A stretch of DNA of 64,000 nucleotides. Origin: Owenia fusiformis. Lineage: Eukaryota > Annelida > Polychaeta > Sabellida > Oweniidae. Positions 46,909 to 58,638 of the stretch are shown here, piece after piece. The notes under the pieces are model-generated. The model was not told the origin of the DNA, ran no database searches, and worked only from the letters and a program-made list of their open reading frames with translations. The stretch is from assembly GCA_903813345.2 (NCBI GenBank), contig CAIIXF020000006.1, forward strand, positions 27,971,936 through 28,035,935, written 5' to 3'. The first letter of the stretch is position 1. Each line of letters opens with the position of its first letter. Made by a program: the position numbers and the translations under genes.

Positions 46909-49698
46909 ATGGCACTGACCGGACAGTACAGCAGATCGTATTTTCTTGGATTAGTCCTTTCAATTCTTGCATTAACGTGTACCAGTAGTGGCCAGGATGT
47001 TTCAGGCTGCCCTATGTACGGATGTAAGTCAACGGCTTCGTTTGCCTACGAAGCTACCAACTTTCCACTGAAAAACGTCAGTATCTTATGGGGCGCGGAT
47101 TGGAGTTACTGGATCCAAGATGGCGTCCAGGGTTGCGTTGGTAACCAGTTTAATATATTGTGTCCCATCCTCAGACCAAGCTGTGTGTAAGTGAAGAAAA
47201 TATATACTAAATACATAGCTTAGCACAACAACAAATATTGCTGATACAATACAAGGTCTCAAACCTGCATTGGGGTGTACAGAAAAACAAGTATCAGTGG
47301 CAAACGAATATAATGTTACATAACAGAGATATATTAACAAATGTGTAATGCAATACAATGTAGTATTATTAAGGATTGTAAAAGAGGAAAAGTCATTGAA
47401 CTTCATGCGTTTATTTAGTACCATTGTTTACATTGATAATTGTTATATAATTGAATCTTCACAACTGAAATGGCCTTGGTTATATAACACAATCGATTAT
47501 GTAATGTATCGAGCTAGTATCTTGGTTGCCCCCTGTCAGATAAAACAAATGATTTTCATTTTGTGCCTAAACTGTCACTTTTCCAAGACCTGAACATCAA
47601 TGGTAGTCTCACATTGATTTTAGAGGTTATCTGAGTCTGAAACCAACCACTGGTGAGATGAACTGGTTGAATGGTATCCTGAGATATCCCGTGCTTCCTA
47701 TCATGGACGCCTATGGTGACTTCATAGCGAGTGATGGTGCGGCTCTGGCTGACTTTAAAGCGAATGGGACTGCAATTCCGCCAGTGATTGACCTTGACCC
47801 AGATCTTACACCTATCTTTAGGTAGGCTGTTATTTCATGAGATTTGCTTCAATAGAGAAGTGATAGTTCAGTAGTGTATCAATTGATAAGGGACACCATT
47901 TAAACATATCCGAAATAATTTTTAAATCAATTTCAAATGTATTGCTAGTGCAAAAGTGTTAGTGCCCTCAATGAAGGTAAAAAGCGCGCCCCTGTCGCAA
48001 CCCATAAATTTTTTGTTGTATTTTGGTTTTAGTTTGAGCATAGCTGACAGTAACATTTTCTTGCTAGCTTCTGAGGGTGCAGGGCGCTTGGTAACGTATT
48101 ACACAAGTACGTATCGGGTTGAATTTTACAAATCAAATACAAACGTTGTCTGGCTAGCTAGCTTTACCTTATTTGACACCTTCAAATACTTTTATCCTCA
48201 ATTTCCTCATTTTGATAATATGTACTACAAGACATTACAAGGCACTGTAACAACCTGCCATTTGTTACAGACGCCAACCACCGGAAGCGGAACACCAACA
48301 ACCGGAAAACCGCCCAGAAAAAAGTTGGAGACGTAACATTATGTCAAAACTTGAGTATTCTAAATTGCTTTAAATTGCTTTCAGATGGCATCCCCCACGC
48401 GAGTGAATACCTCACCGATACAGTGAACAACAAGACAGGGTTATGGGTCCCCATTGCGCCACCGTCGATCAACGGCATACGTGCATATATCATGACAGGA
48501 TTTAGGCCAGATGGAGCCACAGATCCAAAGGTAATAAGAAATTCGAGATTGACAAACAATGACATTTTGCACTAAAACAGCTTTGGATAATCTTTACAGT
48601 GGTATCAAAAATCTCCCACGATTCTGCACCATTCTACGATCTGTATATTGTATTAAAACCAAAGGCGTCTCAGATGAAATCCTCCTATTTGGCTTCAGTT
48701 GTATTATCAATCAGTCTTCTTGTTTACAGATGTACCTCCGCCATCGACTGTATGCAGTAGACCTGAGAGACGTTGCAGTCAATAGGATAGACACCAAATG
48801 GTACTTCGACTTTGAGCCAGGGTTCATAGAGTCCAAGCCCCATAAAGTCTCGAACCCCTTTCAGAAAAATTGGAAGTTATCGGCAAAGAAATCAATAAAG
48901 AACAAGCACAAATCATATAAAATGAAGGACCATGATCACAATAATTTGTTTAAGGACACAAATAAGGCCAATGACGATGACCATCCCCGACCCCCGATGA
49001 CCAGTGAACTTTTTCAGGTATTATCATACGATAAGTACGTCATGGTTATGATGCCTCTCGACGCTCCTGAGCCCGGACCCGTTCCCGCTCTCCCCGAAAC
49101 TCTATGGATATTGGAAGATTCAGACAACGCTGCTCGTGTGAAACAAGCGTTAGTTCCCCTCCCGATCAAACAAATTGCAATCAATGATAACATCCAATCA
49201 TCCGTGGCTGTGACTCCGCTTGTATGGGGCGCCACTGGAGATCATAGCATCATGCATTTCTTCCATGGAGTTTTTGGAGTTAATTTTATGACTGGAAAAA
49301 TAGAACGATTTTACAACTTAACCCAAACATTTGGCAGTTCTATAAACATCACCTCTAAACTAATGGTAACTGGTGACCCGGGAAATGACGTGTTATACAT
49401 GGGGATACAAGTTCTCAACAAAACGCAAAAGTTCTCACAACTCTGCCAAAAACATAATGTTCAAGATAAAAATTCGAACTACATAATTGCTCTGAATACT
49501 ACAGACATCGATGTCCAGTTACTTTGGATGCTACCAAGTTACAAAGACGGTCAAATTGTTGGACAAATAGCAGCGACATCTTTCAATGACAATGAAAATG
49601 CAGGAAAATCTGATATATTGGTGGCTTATTCTCAATCGGAGACGTTGGGATCAATATGGGCTGTCAGTGGGGAACAATCTGATAAACACAATAATTAG
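46909..49698 (+). CDS. Secreted PQQ/quinoprotein-like beta-propeller protein
   Basis: Five exons: 46909-47186, 47624-47821, 48033-48106, 48385-48530, 48730-49698; all GT-AG, phases 2,2,1,0, 554 aa. Residues 1-29 form a signal peptide. Several segments have the blade pattern of PQQ-like propellers, in which a strand ends in Trp after a short acidic turn: GYLSLKPTTGEMNWLNG, RLYAVDLRDV then DTKWYFDF, NFMTGKIERFYNLT, IIALNTTDIDVQLLW. A basic, His/Asp-rich insert (about residues 275-310) breaks the propeller. Cysteines cluster near the N-terminus (GCPMYGC, GC, LC, SC), as in extracellular proteins. Bacterial relatives are dehydrogenases or scaffold proteins; the animal role is unknown and the cofactor cannot be judged. 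AATAAA at about 49795. Confidence 0.72.
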
Positions 49699-50182
49699 AC
49701 TACTATGCATTTGTCTCGTTTAAGCCAAGGGGAGATTCAGAATTATATTCAAGTTATAATATCACCACAAAATATTTGCGATTGTTTTTGCTCAAATAAA
49801 CAATCAAGAAACCATGGACAACAGTTTATAAAGAAATAAAAAGAAAAATAACACTACCTCAGATTTTGGAACTATTAGATTTTCAAGAAGGTCAATTTGA
49901 AATGGACTGGAGTTAACGGACTTTTCAACAGTATTCTTACCTTGCCCAAGTTCCAAAATTTCATTTCACCAATTACTGTGTTTAAATCCATAACTGGGCC
50001 AACATCTGGCTGCTTCAGTGCTAAGGTAATCATTGTATTATAGTATTTTGATGGTGTGTGTTTGGAATTTTGACCAAACTTACAATATAAATTGAGATCC
50101 CTTAAAATAATTTGTGTTTATGTTTTCTGAGAACCAATCCCAGTATAAACTGTATGTTGATCAGAAGTGTCATGTAACCCCC
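49699..50182. other. 3' flank of beta-propeller gene
   Basis: Contains two AATAAA-type signals (about 49795 and 49834). No other structure seen. Confidence 0.45.
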
Positions 50183-50869
50183 CTATCACACCAAACTAGT
50201 TCTTACCCGTTCTTGCCAGTCCTACGAAAACGTCGTAAAACGGGCTCAATCTGGCTGTGGTCGGGATATATGTCTAAAATAATTAGCTACTTCGTTCATA
50301 CGTCCATCTCATTCGCAGTTCCTTCAGGTCGTACCACGGTCGGTGTGCAACGTCGTATAACGCGTCCCTTAGTCTAGAAGGTCATCATGACCTGATTACA
50401 GAATGGTATGGTCGCCATCGAATTTTGAATCGATTCAAATTCTAAAAATCTAAGAACGCAGTGGCAACTTGTTTGGTGTGATAGCTATATTTTTGCTAAC
50501 TCGTTCATAAGCAGTCTTTAATACGTTCTTAGTCAGTTTAAACCAGTTTGCAATTAGTTCTACCTTGTTCTCAATACGTCCTCAGACAGTTCAACTTGTT
50601 GTAAAAACGTCCCTAGTAGGATTGAAGTACGAGGGTTCCGTTCGTAGTACGTCCAGCTCGTCGTTAGTACGTTGTCACTCGTTCTAATTGTAGAACGTGA
50701 CGACCACGAGAACATTTTGAGCATTTTAAGTTCTAGATGACCTACCCGTTCTAGTACGTTCGATGAAGTTTGTAAATAGACCCCAAACGGTTCTAAGTAC
50801 GTCCAGTCCGTTCGTACACAGTTGAAGCCCGTTTTCGAGAACGTAGTGAGAACTAGTTTGGTGTGATAG
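50183..50869. mobile_element. TIR element(s) rich in GTTC/ACGTC motifs
   Basis: CTATCACACCAAACTAGTTC at the left is mirrored by GAACTAGTTTGGTGTGATAG at the right end. A third, internal copy of the right end (TTTGGTGTGATAG) finishes at about 50483, so this is either two abutting elements or one with an internal duplication. The inside is packed with short direct and inverted copies of CGTTC, ACGTC and AGTACGT. No coding capacity. Confidence 0.78.
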
Positions 50870-51491
50870 TAGAGTAAGGGAACATTTATTTTAATGACAT
50901 ATACAATTCTTCACCAGGATTTCTTTAAGGTGATGGAATTAATATAATGTAACTATATTACACAAGTCTGTAAAACTAAGCCCTCTATTTTGGTAATAAG
51001 TGGATTTAAATGGAAAAATGTCAAAATCAAAAAGCCTAGGATGTAGAATATATATAGCACGCTTACTCTATCCAGGAGCAGCCAAGTAGGGGATCTAGAG
51101 CAGAACTCGCAGTTTGGTTCTCAAAATCTCACCTATTATTTTGTTTACTCTCGCACTCTTAGTCCAGCTTCTGGCAGGATTCAATTTTAGATAAAATCCA
51201 CCATCGATAATCTGGACTTAACTTTGCAGAGCCCACATTTGTTTTTCGAATAAATAAATTGAGGGAGTTTCCATGCAGAAATTTATCAAAAAATTAACTT
51301 CACCGAAAATTCCTCTCTCCTTCCACTGGAGGATAGATACTCTGTTTTTGCACTGCTGGTTTCATTAATTCAACCCCGCCAATCATGGACATCAAACAAA
51401 AAACTTCAATAATTTAGAATAGACATGTACTTTAATAGTGTCAATGGTATTTACACTCAATGCACATAGTGTCCTTTAATTAGAGTTAAGT
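50870..51491. other. Intergenic, 3' flank of RPL35
   Basis: No gene seen. It separates the plus-strand beta-propeller gene from the minus-strand RPL35, which converges towards it. The 3' UTR of RPL35 must lie at its right end. Confidence 0.4.
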
Positions 51492-54400
51492 CTATTCCTT
51501 GACAGCGTATTTCCTCACAGGGTACAATCGGTCTTTCCTCTGTTGTTTTTTAGTCTTGAGGGCAGCCTCGTGTTTGGTGAGTTGACGTCTGATAGCCCTG
51601 GTCTTCTTCAGACGCAGATCCTTAGGCTTGTATTTTTTGTTTTTGTAAAATTTCCTTAGATTCTCCTTTTGTGTTTGGTTCATTACTGTAAACACTCTGG
51701 CGATTGACTTGCGCACAATGCGACTGAAAACATAAAAGTAAATTGCAAATTAAATAATTTTAACCAGAACAACGGCAACGCCAAAGCGTAGCGAATCCCA
51801 TCGAACAGAAATGGCTGGCATTTTTACAAACGAAGCGCAAATATCATAAAACAACACACCAGAAAGGCCACCATTTTCAAAATGGTTGCTCACTAGCCAA
51901 GTTGTCATCAGAAGAAATAATATGCTTTTAAGTAGCCACCTCTAAAATTTTTTGAAAAATCGCACACGTACGTGTAAAATAACACACATAAAAATGGTGG
52001 CCATTTTTCAAAATGGCCGACTACTCCCCAAAGTTTTATTAGACAATGTGCAATGCTTAAAGTATTCACATATCAAATAAGAACAAAATCGCTCCACTTC
52101 TTTTCGAGTCATAGTAACATACGTTAAAATGGTGGCCATTTTTCAAAATGGCCACCTTCTACCAAAAGCGTCATTAGAAATAGACGGTGTTCCATGCTTA
52201 TAGTATTCACATACCAAATATGAACAAAATTGCTCCACTACTTTTCGAGTATTAGTAAAATACGTTAAAATGGCGGCCATTTTTCAAAATTGTTTTCAAA
52301 ATGGCCGCCTTCTACCAAAAGTGTCATAGGACAATGTGCCATGCTTATAGTATTCACATACCAAATATGAACAAAATCGCTCCACTACTTTTCGAGTTAA
52401 AGTAAAATACATTAAAATGGCGGCCATTTTTCAAAATTGTTTTCAAAATGGCCGACTTCTACCAGAAGTGTCATAGAACAGTGTGCCATGCTTATAGTAT
52501 CCACATACAAAATATGAACAAAATCGCTCCACTACTTTTCGAGTTATAGTAAAATACGTTAAAATGGCGGCCATTTTTTTCAAAATGGCCGCCTTCTACC
52601 AAAAGTGTCTTTAGACAGTGTGCAATGCTTATAGTATTCACACACCAAATATGAACAAAATCGCTCCACTATTTTTAGAGTTACAGCAAAAATCGTAAAA
52701 TGACGAGTAAAGACCGCCATTTTTCAAGATGGCTGCCATGTGCTTTTTAATATCTACATTTGTAGCATTATTAATGTCCTTTATAAATTTTTTTACATTT
52801 ATAACATATTGCTATTACAGTTTTACATATTGCACCTAAATTACTGTAAAATCGTCACTAAAATGGCCGCCATTTTGAAATGAGAGGCCATTTTGAAAAT
52901 CGGCTTTCGAGCAGAACTTCTACCCCCATAGGGTATATGTGTACGAAATATGAACAAAATCGGGCCAACGGTATTTGAGTTATTGCCCGGACGGACGGAC
53001 AGACAGACAGACGGACGGACGGACGGACGGACGGACGTACGTACGTACGGACAGACGGAGGCGTTCCCTATATCCCTCCGAACTTCGTTCGATGGGATAA
53101 TAACGTGCAGTTGAAATACAGTTTTAACTTGAAGTTTAAAAGCATTTCACATCAGTCCTATCGATCCATATGTGTAATAACATCAGGAAATCAGTAACAT
53201 AAGATCATCATATGTGAAATTCTAATGCTTCCATGACGGGGTTCTCATTATGAAATTTTTAGACCCTGATTTAGACTCAAGAAGCTACAGAGTGAGTAAG
53301 GAACAAAATGGGGTAACAGCGCATGAGCATTTAATTCATAAACATTTTTTCCTCTAATTATGAATTACTGTACTTGACCTTTTTTTGACCAGTCCTAGTT
53401 CTCTGATATTTCCAACAAAAATAAATAAACTGTGAATTCTCCTCCAGAATCCACCACTACCCTCTTGGAAGACTCAACCTCAAGTCAGAATCCAAATCTG
53501 AATTTGCAGCCATCCATTTTCAACTTTTAACTTAAGAAATAGGTTCGAAATTCAATTTCAGATCTCCATTATCGGCTTCCAGAAGCCTTGATATCCCATA
53601 ATCCCAGGCGGTCAGGCGGTCAGGCCATATCCTCAATGTTTTCATTGAGATCGTATCTAGCCGCCATTTTTTTATTTTATTCATTTTTGTATATAAATAA
53701 ACTAAACATTCAAAAGTTTGCCATTTGCATTAAAATGACGTCATTTAAATGGCCCCAAGGTAAATTTTATGTGACAAGGAATCTGATTGGCCAACAGATT
53801 TACTGGCAGCAAAAAGTTAGTTTTTGAACATTCAATCTTGGGAACCGGGTACGCCGGCAGTTGAACTGGACATATTAGCCTCGACGGATATGTACACCAG
53901 CAGCATGCTATAGGTTAAGCATAGGTTTTCAAAAAAAAAGACTGTAAATAGAAAGCTTCTTCACTTACATTTTGGAAAGTTTGGATGCAGCTCCCCCGGT
54001 TACCTTGGCAACTCGCAACTGAGACAGCTCCTGTAACAGAAAAGTAAGTAAATAACCAAAAAATCAACTTTATGCTACAAATGGACAGGGAAGTCCTTCA
54101 TTCTATTCCAGACTACAAAAAATTTCTTGTGAAAATACTAAGACAATAATATTTTATTAGTACATGGCATATCCCAAGCTATTTTGCATTTCACTTCAGT
54201 CCTATCGATCCATATGTTAAATAACATCAGGAATTCAGTAACATAAGATCATCACATGTGAATGCGAAAATAAACCAGCTCACACTATTTTTATGAAGTA
54301 CAAAATGTACAAAGCCATATACACAATAAATGTATACAATATGCACTTTTTCATACCAAGTTGTGTCAATGTTACAGATTTAAGGTACAGCTGGAAAGTA

Positions 54401-56410
54401 ACATTTTGGTAAAAAATTGCTATACCAGCACATGTTATTTTCTGGTACAAAATAAAGTATGAAGACATGTGTGTATTTCCTTGCTTTTTTCAGGAAAGTA
54501 TCATTACACTGTCTTCTTTAAGAATATCTAGTAGGAGTTCAATGGGAACTCCAGGAAATTCTGATATTTCACATTTCTTTTTTTCCAAATTTTCTTTTAA
54601 AGTTTCCAGACAACACAGGAGCTACCATTGACCTGTTTCCAGGTTTACTAAAAGTAGACAGTGTAATGATACTTTCCTGAAAAAAGCAAGGAAATACACA
54701 CATGCCTTCATACTTAATTTTGTACCAGAAAATAACATGTGCAGGTATAGCAATTTTTACCAAAATGTTACGTTCCAGCTGAACCTTAACACAATGTCAT
54801 GTGCATCATTTTCACCAGAGCATAACATGGACCATTGGAACAATTGAACAAACCTGTTTGAGCTCCTCAAGCTGCTTGACGAGGTCTTCCCTCTTCTTCC
54901 CACGGAGATCCTTGGCCTTTACCTTCACCTATAATGATAAAACAGCATATTAAAATGGTTTTATGTTCCACAAGAAAGGAATGTAAATATAATACATTGT
55001 TAGATCACACGAGGGCTATTGGTCCATGTCCATATCTGATAATGTTTCATTCGCATATGTTCAATGCCTTTTGTGAATTTCACTTCAGTCCTATCTATCC
55101 ATATGTTCAATAACATCAGAAATTCAGTAACACAAGTTCTTAAACATCATGATCACATGTGTAAATGAAAAACTGAATGGTCAGTTGGAAGTTTTTCTCA
55201 CTGACAACTAGTTCAACGTCGTTAAACTCAATAACGGCGTTCTTTACTATTAGGAATTTTCTTGGGGCCGTTATTGAGTTTAACCTCTTTGCTATTCTTT
55301 CCTTTGATGCAAGTTCTTGATCCATCGAAACCATTTTGCCGCGATAACGTGCAATTGATACTTGACAATAATATAAAAACACATAACATCAAGCGATTTA
55401 ACACAATATTATTGCGTTAAATGTTCATTTATACTCGTAAAATGAGGCTACACTTACCGATCTCTAAAATGACATTTCCGCATGTCCGTCATTGTGTCTG
55501 TTCGTCCGAGTGTCCCGGATCGTAAAATTAAACTACCAGCGAAACGAAATTGTTGTCAAATAGATTGATAATTATTATCGCGATAAATCGTATTAAAAGA
55601 TAAATTTTGAGGATAGCAGGTATCTTTGATTGATTTATATAGCGTGTGTATACACGCAAAATAGTTATTAATTGCAAACCTACTGTTTGTAAATGCAGTG
55701 CCGCGATGACGGTTAATTTCTGATACAATTTGCAATTTCGATGTTACCGAAACTGACCAACATTTTCGTTATATTCCAAACCTGTCTCCAATATTTCCGT
55801 AATTATGCATCAATAGGGTCTAAAGGGGATACGGGATGGTGTGTATGTATTCATAAGGTATGTATGCATGCTTGAATCACATTCTTTGTGTAATATGACC
55901 ATGGTTTCAGGGTTTAATTAGTTCCGCTTGTCGAAACCTGCTGAACGATTAAATTAACGCATCAAGGGCAAAATGATCATGGAGGTTAGACCTAGCCGGG
56001 GCCATAAGATATGTCAGATAAGAAACGAGGCCCAGGCTAGGTCTAATGTTGTTGGACTAACTGACAACATTCTTACTTTACATAAAAATAAGGTAAAAAT
56101 TACTCAAGGAAGTCTATAAGAGTATCAAGTACAGTGGTCATATGTAATGAAGCTATACATATTATCAAAAGTATGTACACGTTTATTTTTAGGTAAAATA
56201 ACTTGGTAAAAATAAATAATTGCATGATTTTTTACGGAGGGTCTGATCAGAATAGGGTGCAAAATAGAGTGACTGGTACACACACTGACTTATCTGACGA
56301 TATAAGACACAAAGGATATATGTAACAATAGGTTAAGCAGTTGTATATTATCGTTCGAACATGATAACTAAAGATGTTAGTGGATTTTCAGAAGATATTT
56401 TACTCACCAT
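51492..56410 (-). CDS. RPL35: 60S ribosomal protein L35 (uL29)
   Basis: Four coding exons on the minus strand: 56408-56410 (ATG only, donor ATG|GTGAGT), 54854-54928, 53969-54030, 51492-51723; total 372 nt, 123 aa, the exact length of animal RPL35. Recognisable stretches are [45 protein letters not shown] and [19 protein letters not shown], ending [12 protein letters not shown]. It is part of the large ribosomal subunit near the peptide exit tunnel. A first coding exon holding only the start codon is usual for ribosomal protein genes. The 5' UTR has a pyrimidine run (TTCTCGTTCTCTTTT), a TOP-like element expected for growth-controlled translation. Each intron carries one C/D snoRNA-like sequence. 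Confidence 0.97.
51868..53060. repeat. Tandem GGCCGCCATTTT repeat array with (GGAC)n end, in RPL35 intron 3
   Basis: About six units of 137-147 bp. Each has the palindromic core AAAATGGCGGCCATTTT or a variant, then CATGCTTATAGTATTCACA and AACAAAATCGCTCCACTA (the last at about 52091, 52232, 52379, 52526 and 52663). The array ends in a GGAC/GACAGAC microsatellite at about 52987-53058. The same family occurs, often inverted, at 3.4-5.3 kb and 18.2-18.7 kb. It lies between the snoRNA copy and exon 4 and explains their unusually large distance. Confidence 0.88.
53144..53220 (-). ncRNA. C/D box snoRNA candidate 1, RPL35 intron 3
   Basis: On the minus strand it begins ATTTCACATATGATGATC: the terminal stem ATTTCACAT, then box C ATGATGA (53205-53211). 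Next come a D' CTGA in TTACTGATTT, a C'-like TGATGTT, the guide-like stretch CATATGGATCGATAGGA, box D CTGA (53152-53155) and the closing stem ATGTGAAAT. Size is about 77 nt. Sense-strand location in a ribosomal protein gene intron is the typical C/D snoRNA setting. I could not match the guide to an rRNA site from memory. Confidence 0.82.
54186..54265 (-). ncRNA. C/D box snoRNA candidate 2, RPL35 intron 2
   Basis: A paralogue of candidate 1. The stem GCATTCAC pairs with GTGAAATGC, box C is GTGATGA (54249-54255), D' is CTGA in TTACTGAATT, C' is TGATGTTA, and box D CTGA (54196-54199) follows ATATGGATCGATAGGA. The 3' end lies about 155 bases before exon 3. The D-box guide is the same as in candidate 1, so both should modify the same target. 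Confidence 0.85.
55077..55166 (-). ncRNA. C/D box snoRNA candidate 3 (degenerate), RPL35 intron 1
   Basis: A third paralogue, with D' (TTACTGAATTT), C' (TGATGTTA) and box D (CTGA, 55085-55088) preserved and the guide changed to ATATGGATAGATAGGA. Box C is weaker (ATGATGT, 55144-55150), a short insertion lies between it and D', and the terminal stem is poorer. The 3' end is about 150 bases before exon 2. It may be a decaying copy or one with a shifted target. Confidence 0.6.
55221..55284. repeat. 18-bp perfect inverted repeat (hairpin) in RPL35 intron 1
   Basis: GTTAAACTCAATAACGGC at 55221-55238 is followed after 28 bases by its exact complement at 55267-55284. It could be a tiny MITE or a structured RNA element; no snoRNA or microRNA call is justified. 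Confidence 0.7.
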
Positions 56411-56751
56411 CTTCAATTTTTTGATGGCTGCAAAAGAGAACGAGAACGAGGCTGATTACCCTAGTTTCTAAGTTCGTAAAAGTAGACTGCATTTCCACCT
56501 CTTTTAAAGCTTTCTATCGGAATGAGCGTTTAATATGATACAATCCATACATCAAAGATACATATAGTATTCATAATTGAATAGCATAATAGCCTAAATA
56601 CACTTCAAATAACATATTTAAAAAGCGGAAGTTGCCAGACTTTGCTTCTGTGGTAAACTGCAAACTTATTTCCGGGTTGTAAACTTTTTACAAATTTCTT
56701 TACATTTTGTCTTATATCTCTGCGTTTAGCGCATGTTATAGCTTTAAAAAT
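56411..56751. promoter_or_regulatory. Divergent RPL35 / ARPC5 promoter region
   Basis: The start codons of RPL35 (minus, 56410) and ARPC5 (plus, 56752) are 341 bp apart head-to-head, so both 5' UTRs and promoters fit in this interval. The pyrimidine-rich RPL35 start lies near 56450. No TATA box is clear for ARPC5. Shared regulation is an inference. Confidence 0.6.
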
Positions 56752-58638
56752 ATGTCAAAAAACACTGCTAGCAATAGATTTAGGAAGGTGAATGTAGATG
56801 ATTATGATGAGGACAAATTCCAAGAAGACAACACCGAAGACACAGTTCAGGGACCAAATGAAGGGGAAGTAAATCAACTGCTGCAAACATATCCTTTTAG
56901 GCTAAAGGCAGGGGCGGATCTGGGAACCAACAAGGGGGGGGGGGCAAATTTCAGCTCTGAGAAAAATAGTACCGCGCTTGTGTGGAAAATAATTTTGGGC
57001 CAATAAAACCTAAAAGTGGGTCCAAATTTTGAAATTTTGAGGCCTATTTTATTCAAAATTTCACATGTTCGGTTAATCATAGGGACATTTTCCCACTAGC
57101 CAGTTATAGCTTTGAGGGTTCCGTGACCAGTGAGCAGCCGCACCATCAGGGTGCATCTTTTAATAAACCTACAGTCCTGTCTGGCAATTTCCCACCATGC
57201 TATCGGTTTGGTACCAGTCAGTATAGTTCGGTATAATGATAGCTTATAAGACAAGAGGCCAAAACAGTGATATTTAATTAGCGGGCTCTTGTCTGTCTAA
57301 ATCTAAATGTTGCTCCTGTGATACCAGAAATGTGAAGTCAGAATTACAATGATATTTGGTCACACAAGAGCCGGGATCAAGAGAAACATATTTGCCACAT
57401 AAAATGTTAAATTACTACGCTCATAGGTTATTTACTCGAACCAAACAAGTAGAAATAGAAAGATGAAGATCTCAGCTATGTCAAGGGGAAGCATGTACCA
57501 CTTTGTATAAGGAACGTTTTGAAAGGTGATCACTTTTTTGAAGTTTTCCAATTTAGTGACTCATCTTCTAAATTATTCTTTGAGCCTATGAGATCCTACT
57601 ACAAAACGATCTGGCCAACATCTATGGGTAATAAGAGTATGGTGTCGCCATGCAAACAAAGAAATCCTAAAGGTGGGTCGTATATCAAAATGGCAATAAA
57701 TGGCACCTAAAATGAGCTCAAATTTTGATGTCTGATCAAATTTATCAATTTCATTTGACAATGAACAACAGATGTATTCTTTCAGATGACTTTGACAATA
57801 GTTGCCAGAATGTGGTTATACAACCTTCATTAAAAAAATTATGTCAGATTTGATTTCGCTGTTAAGCACATCTTATTTTTAACATTTAGCAGTTCTTGAG
57901 TAAATTTCGAAGTACAAAAATGTACAAATATTTTCCTTAACTTTTGTCACTAATAAAAACTTGGAAGCTCTGAACTTGGTGCTCAGCAACCCCCCAGTAG
58001 GAACAAAAAACCAAGCTGTAAAGGTAAACAAGACTTTAGATACATTATGGTCATTGTATTACACTCAGTACTGTAAAATCGGTGACATGGCACAGTTGGC
58101 ACCTGTATAATTTTTGCTTAAGAACCTAATAAGTGTGAGACTCTAAAGTCTACATAAATCTTTTTCTCTATTTGAGTGATTTCCTTTTTTATTTCTTTTT
58201 CAAAAAACGTGAATATCTGAGTGAAAATCCCATGCAAATCTTACATACCATTTTTTAAGGTATTTAACGTGAGACAATCCTTGGTCAGAATAAGTTCTGA
58301 ATTCTAGTATGCAGTAACGAATCAGCTTGTCTGAACATAAAGTGCAATTTACACCATCAACAGACTTGATATAAAGCTACACTTACCAATAAATATTTAC
58401 GTTGGAACAAGTACTCACCTCGTAGTTGCTTAATATTTTATTTATCATTGTCTTCCTTTAGGATCGGGCGTTACAAAATGTAATGAGGGTACTAATGGCA
58501 TTCAAGACGAGTGAGGTGGCCGGTGCTGTCAAATCTTTAGATGACCCCACAATTGATGTACTCATGAAATATATATACAGAGGCTTTGAAATTCCATCAG
58601 ATAACAGTAGCGCAGTTCTCCTAGCTTGGCACGAAAAG
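56752..58638 (+). CDS. ARPC5: Actin-related protein 2/3 complex subunit 5 (partial)
   Basis: Exon 1 starts at 56752 with [20 protein letters not shown] and reaches [10 protein letters not shown]; its donor is unclear (GAA|GTAAAT at about 56871 is one option), because the sequence after 56890 looks like repeat debris. Exon 2 ends at 58023 and encodes [14 protein letters not shown]; its acceptor is probably AAG at 57967. Exon 3 is 58462-58638 ([20 protein letters not shown] to [14 protein letters not shown]), phase 0. These match the animal p16-Arc subunit, which helps hold the Arp2/3 complex that nucleates branched actin. The last exon, normally about 20 residues, was not found in the window and may lie past 64000. 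Confidence 0.9.

Noticed and set aside
53144-54265. Assignment of an rRNA methylation target for the snoRNA guides
   Set aside because: I could not match the guide complement to an rRNA sequence reliably from memory, so no target is claimed.
55140-55382. Minus-strand open frame in RPL35 intron 1
   Set aside because: It overlaps the snoRNA-like copy and a perfect hairpin and has no splice or homology support.
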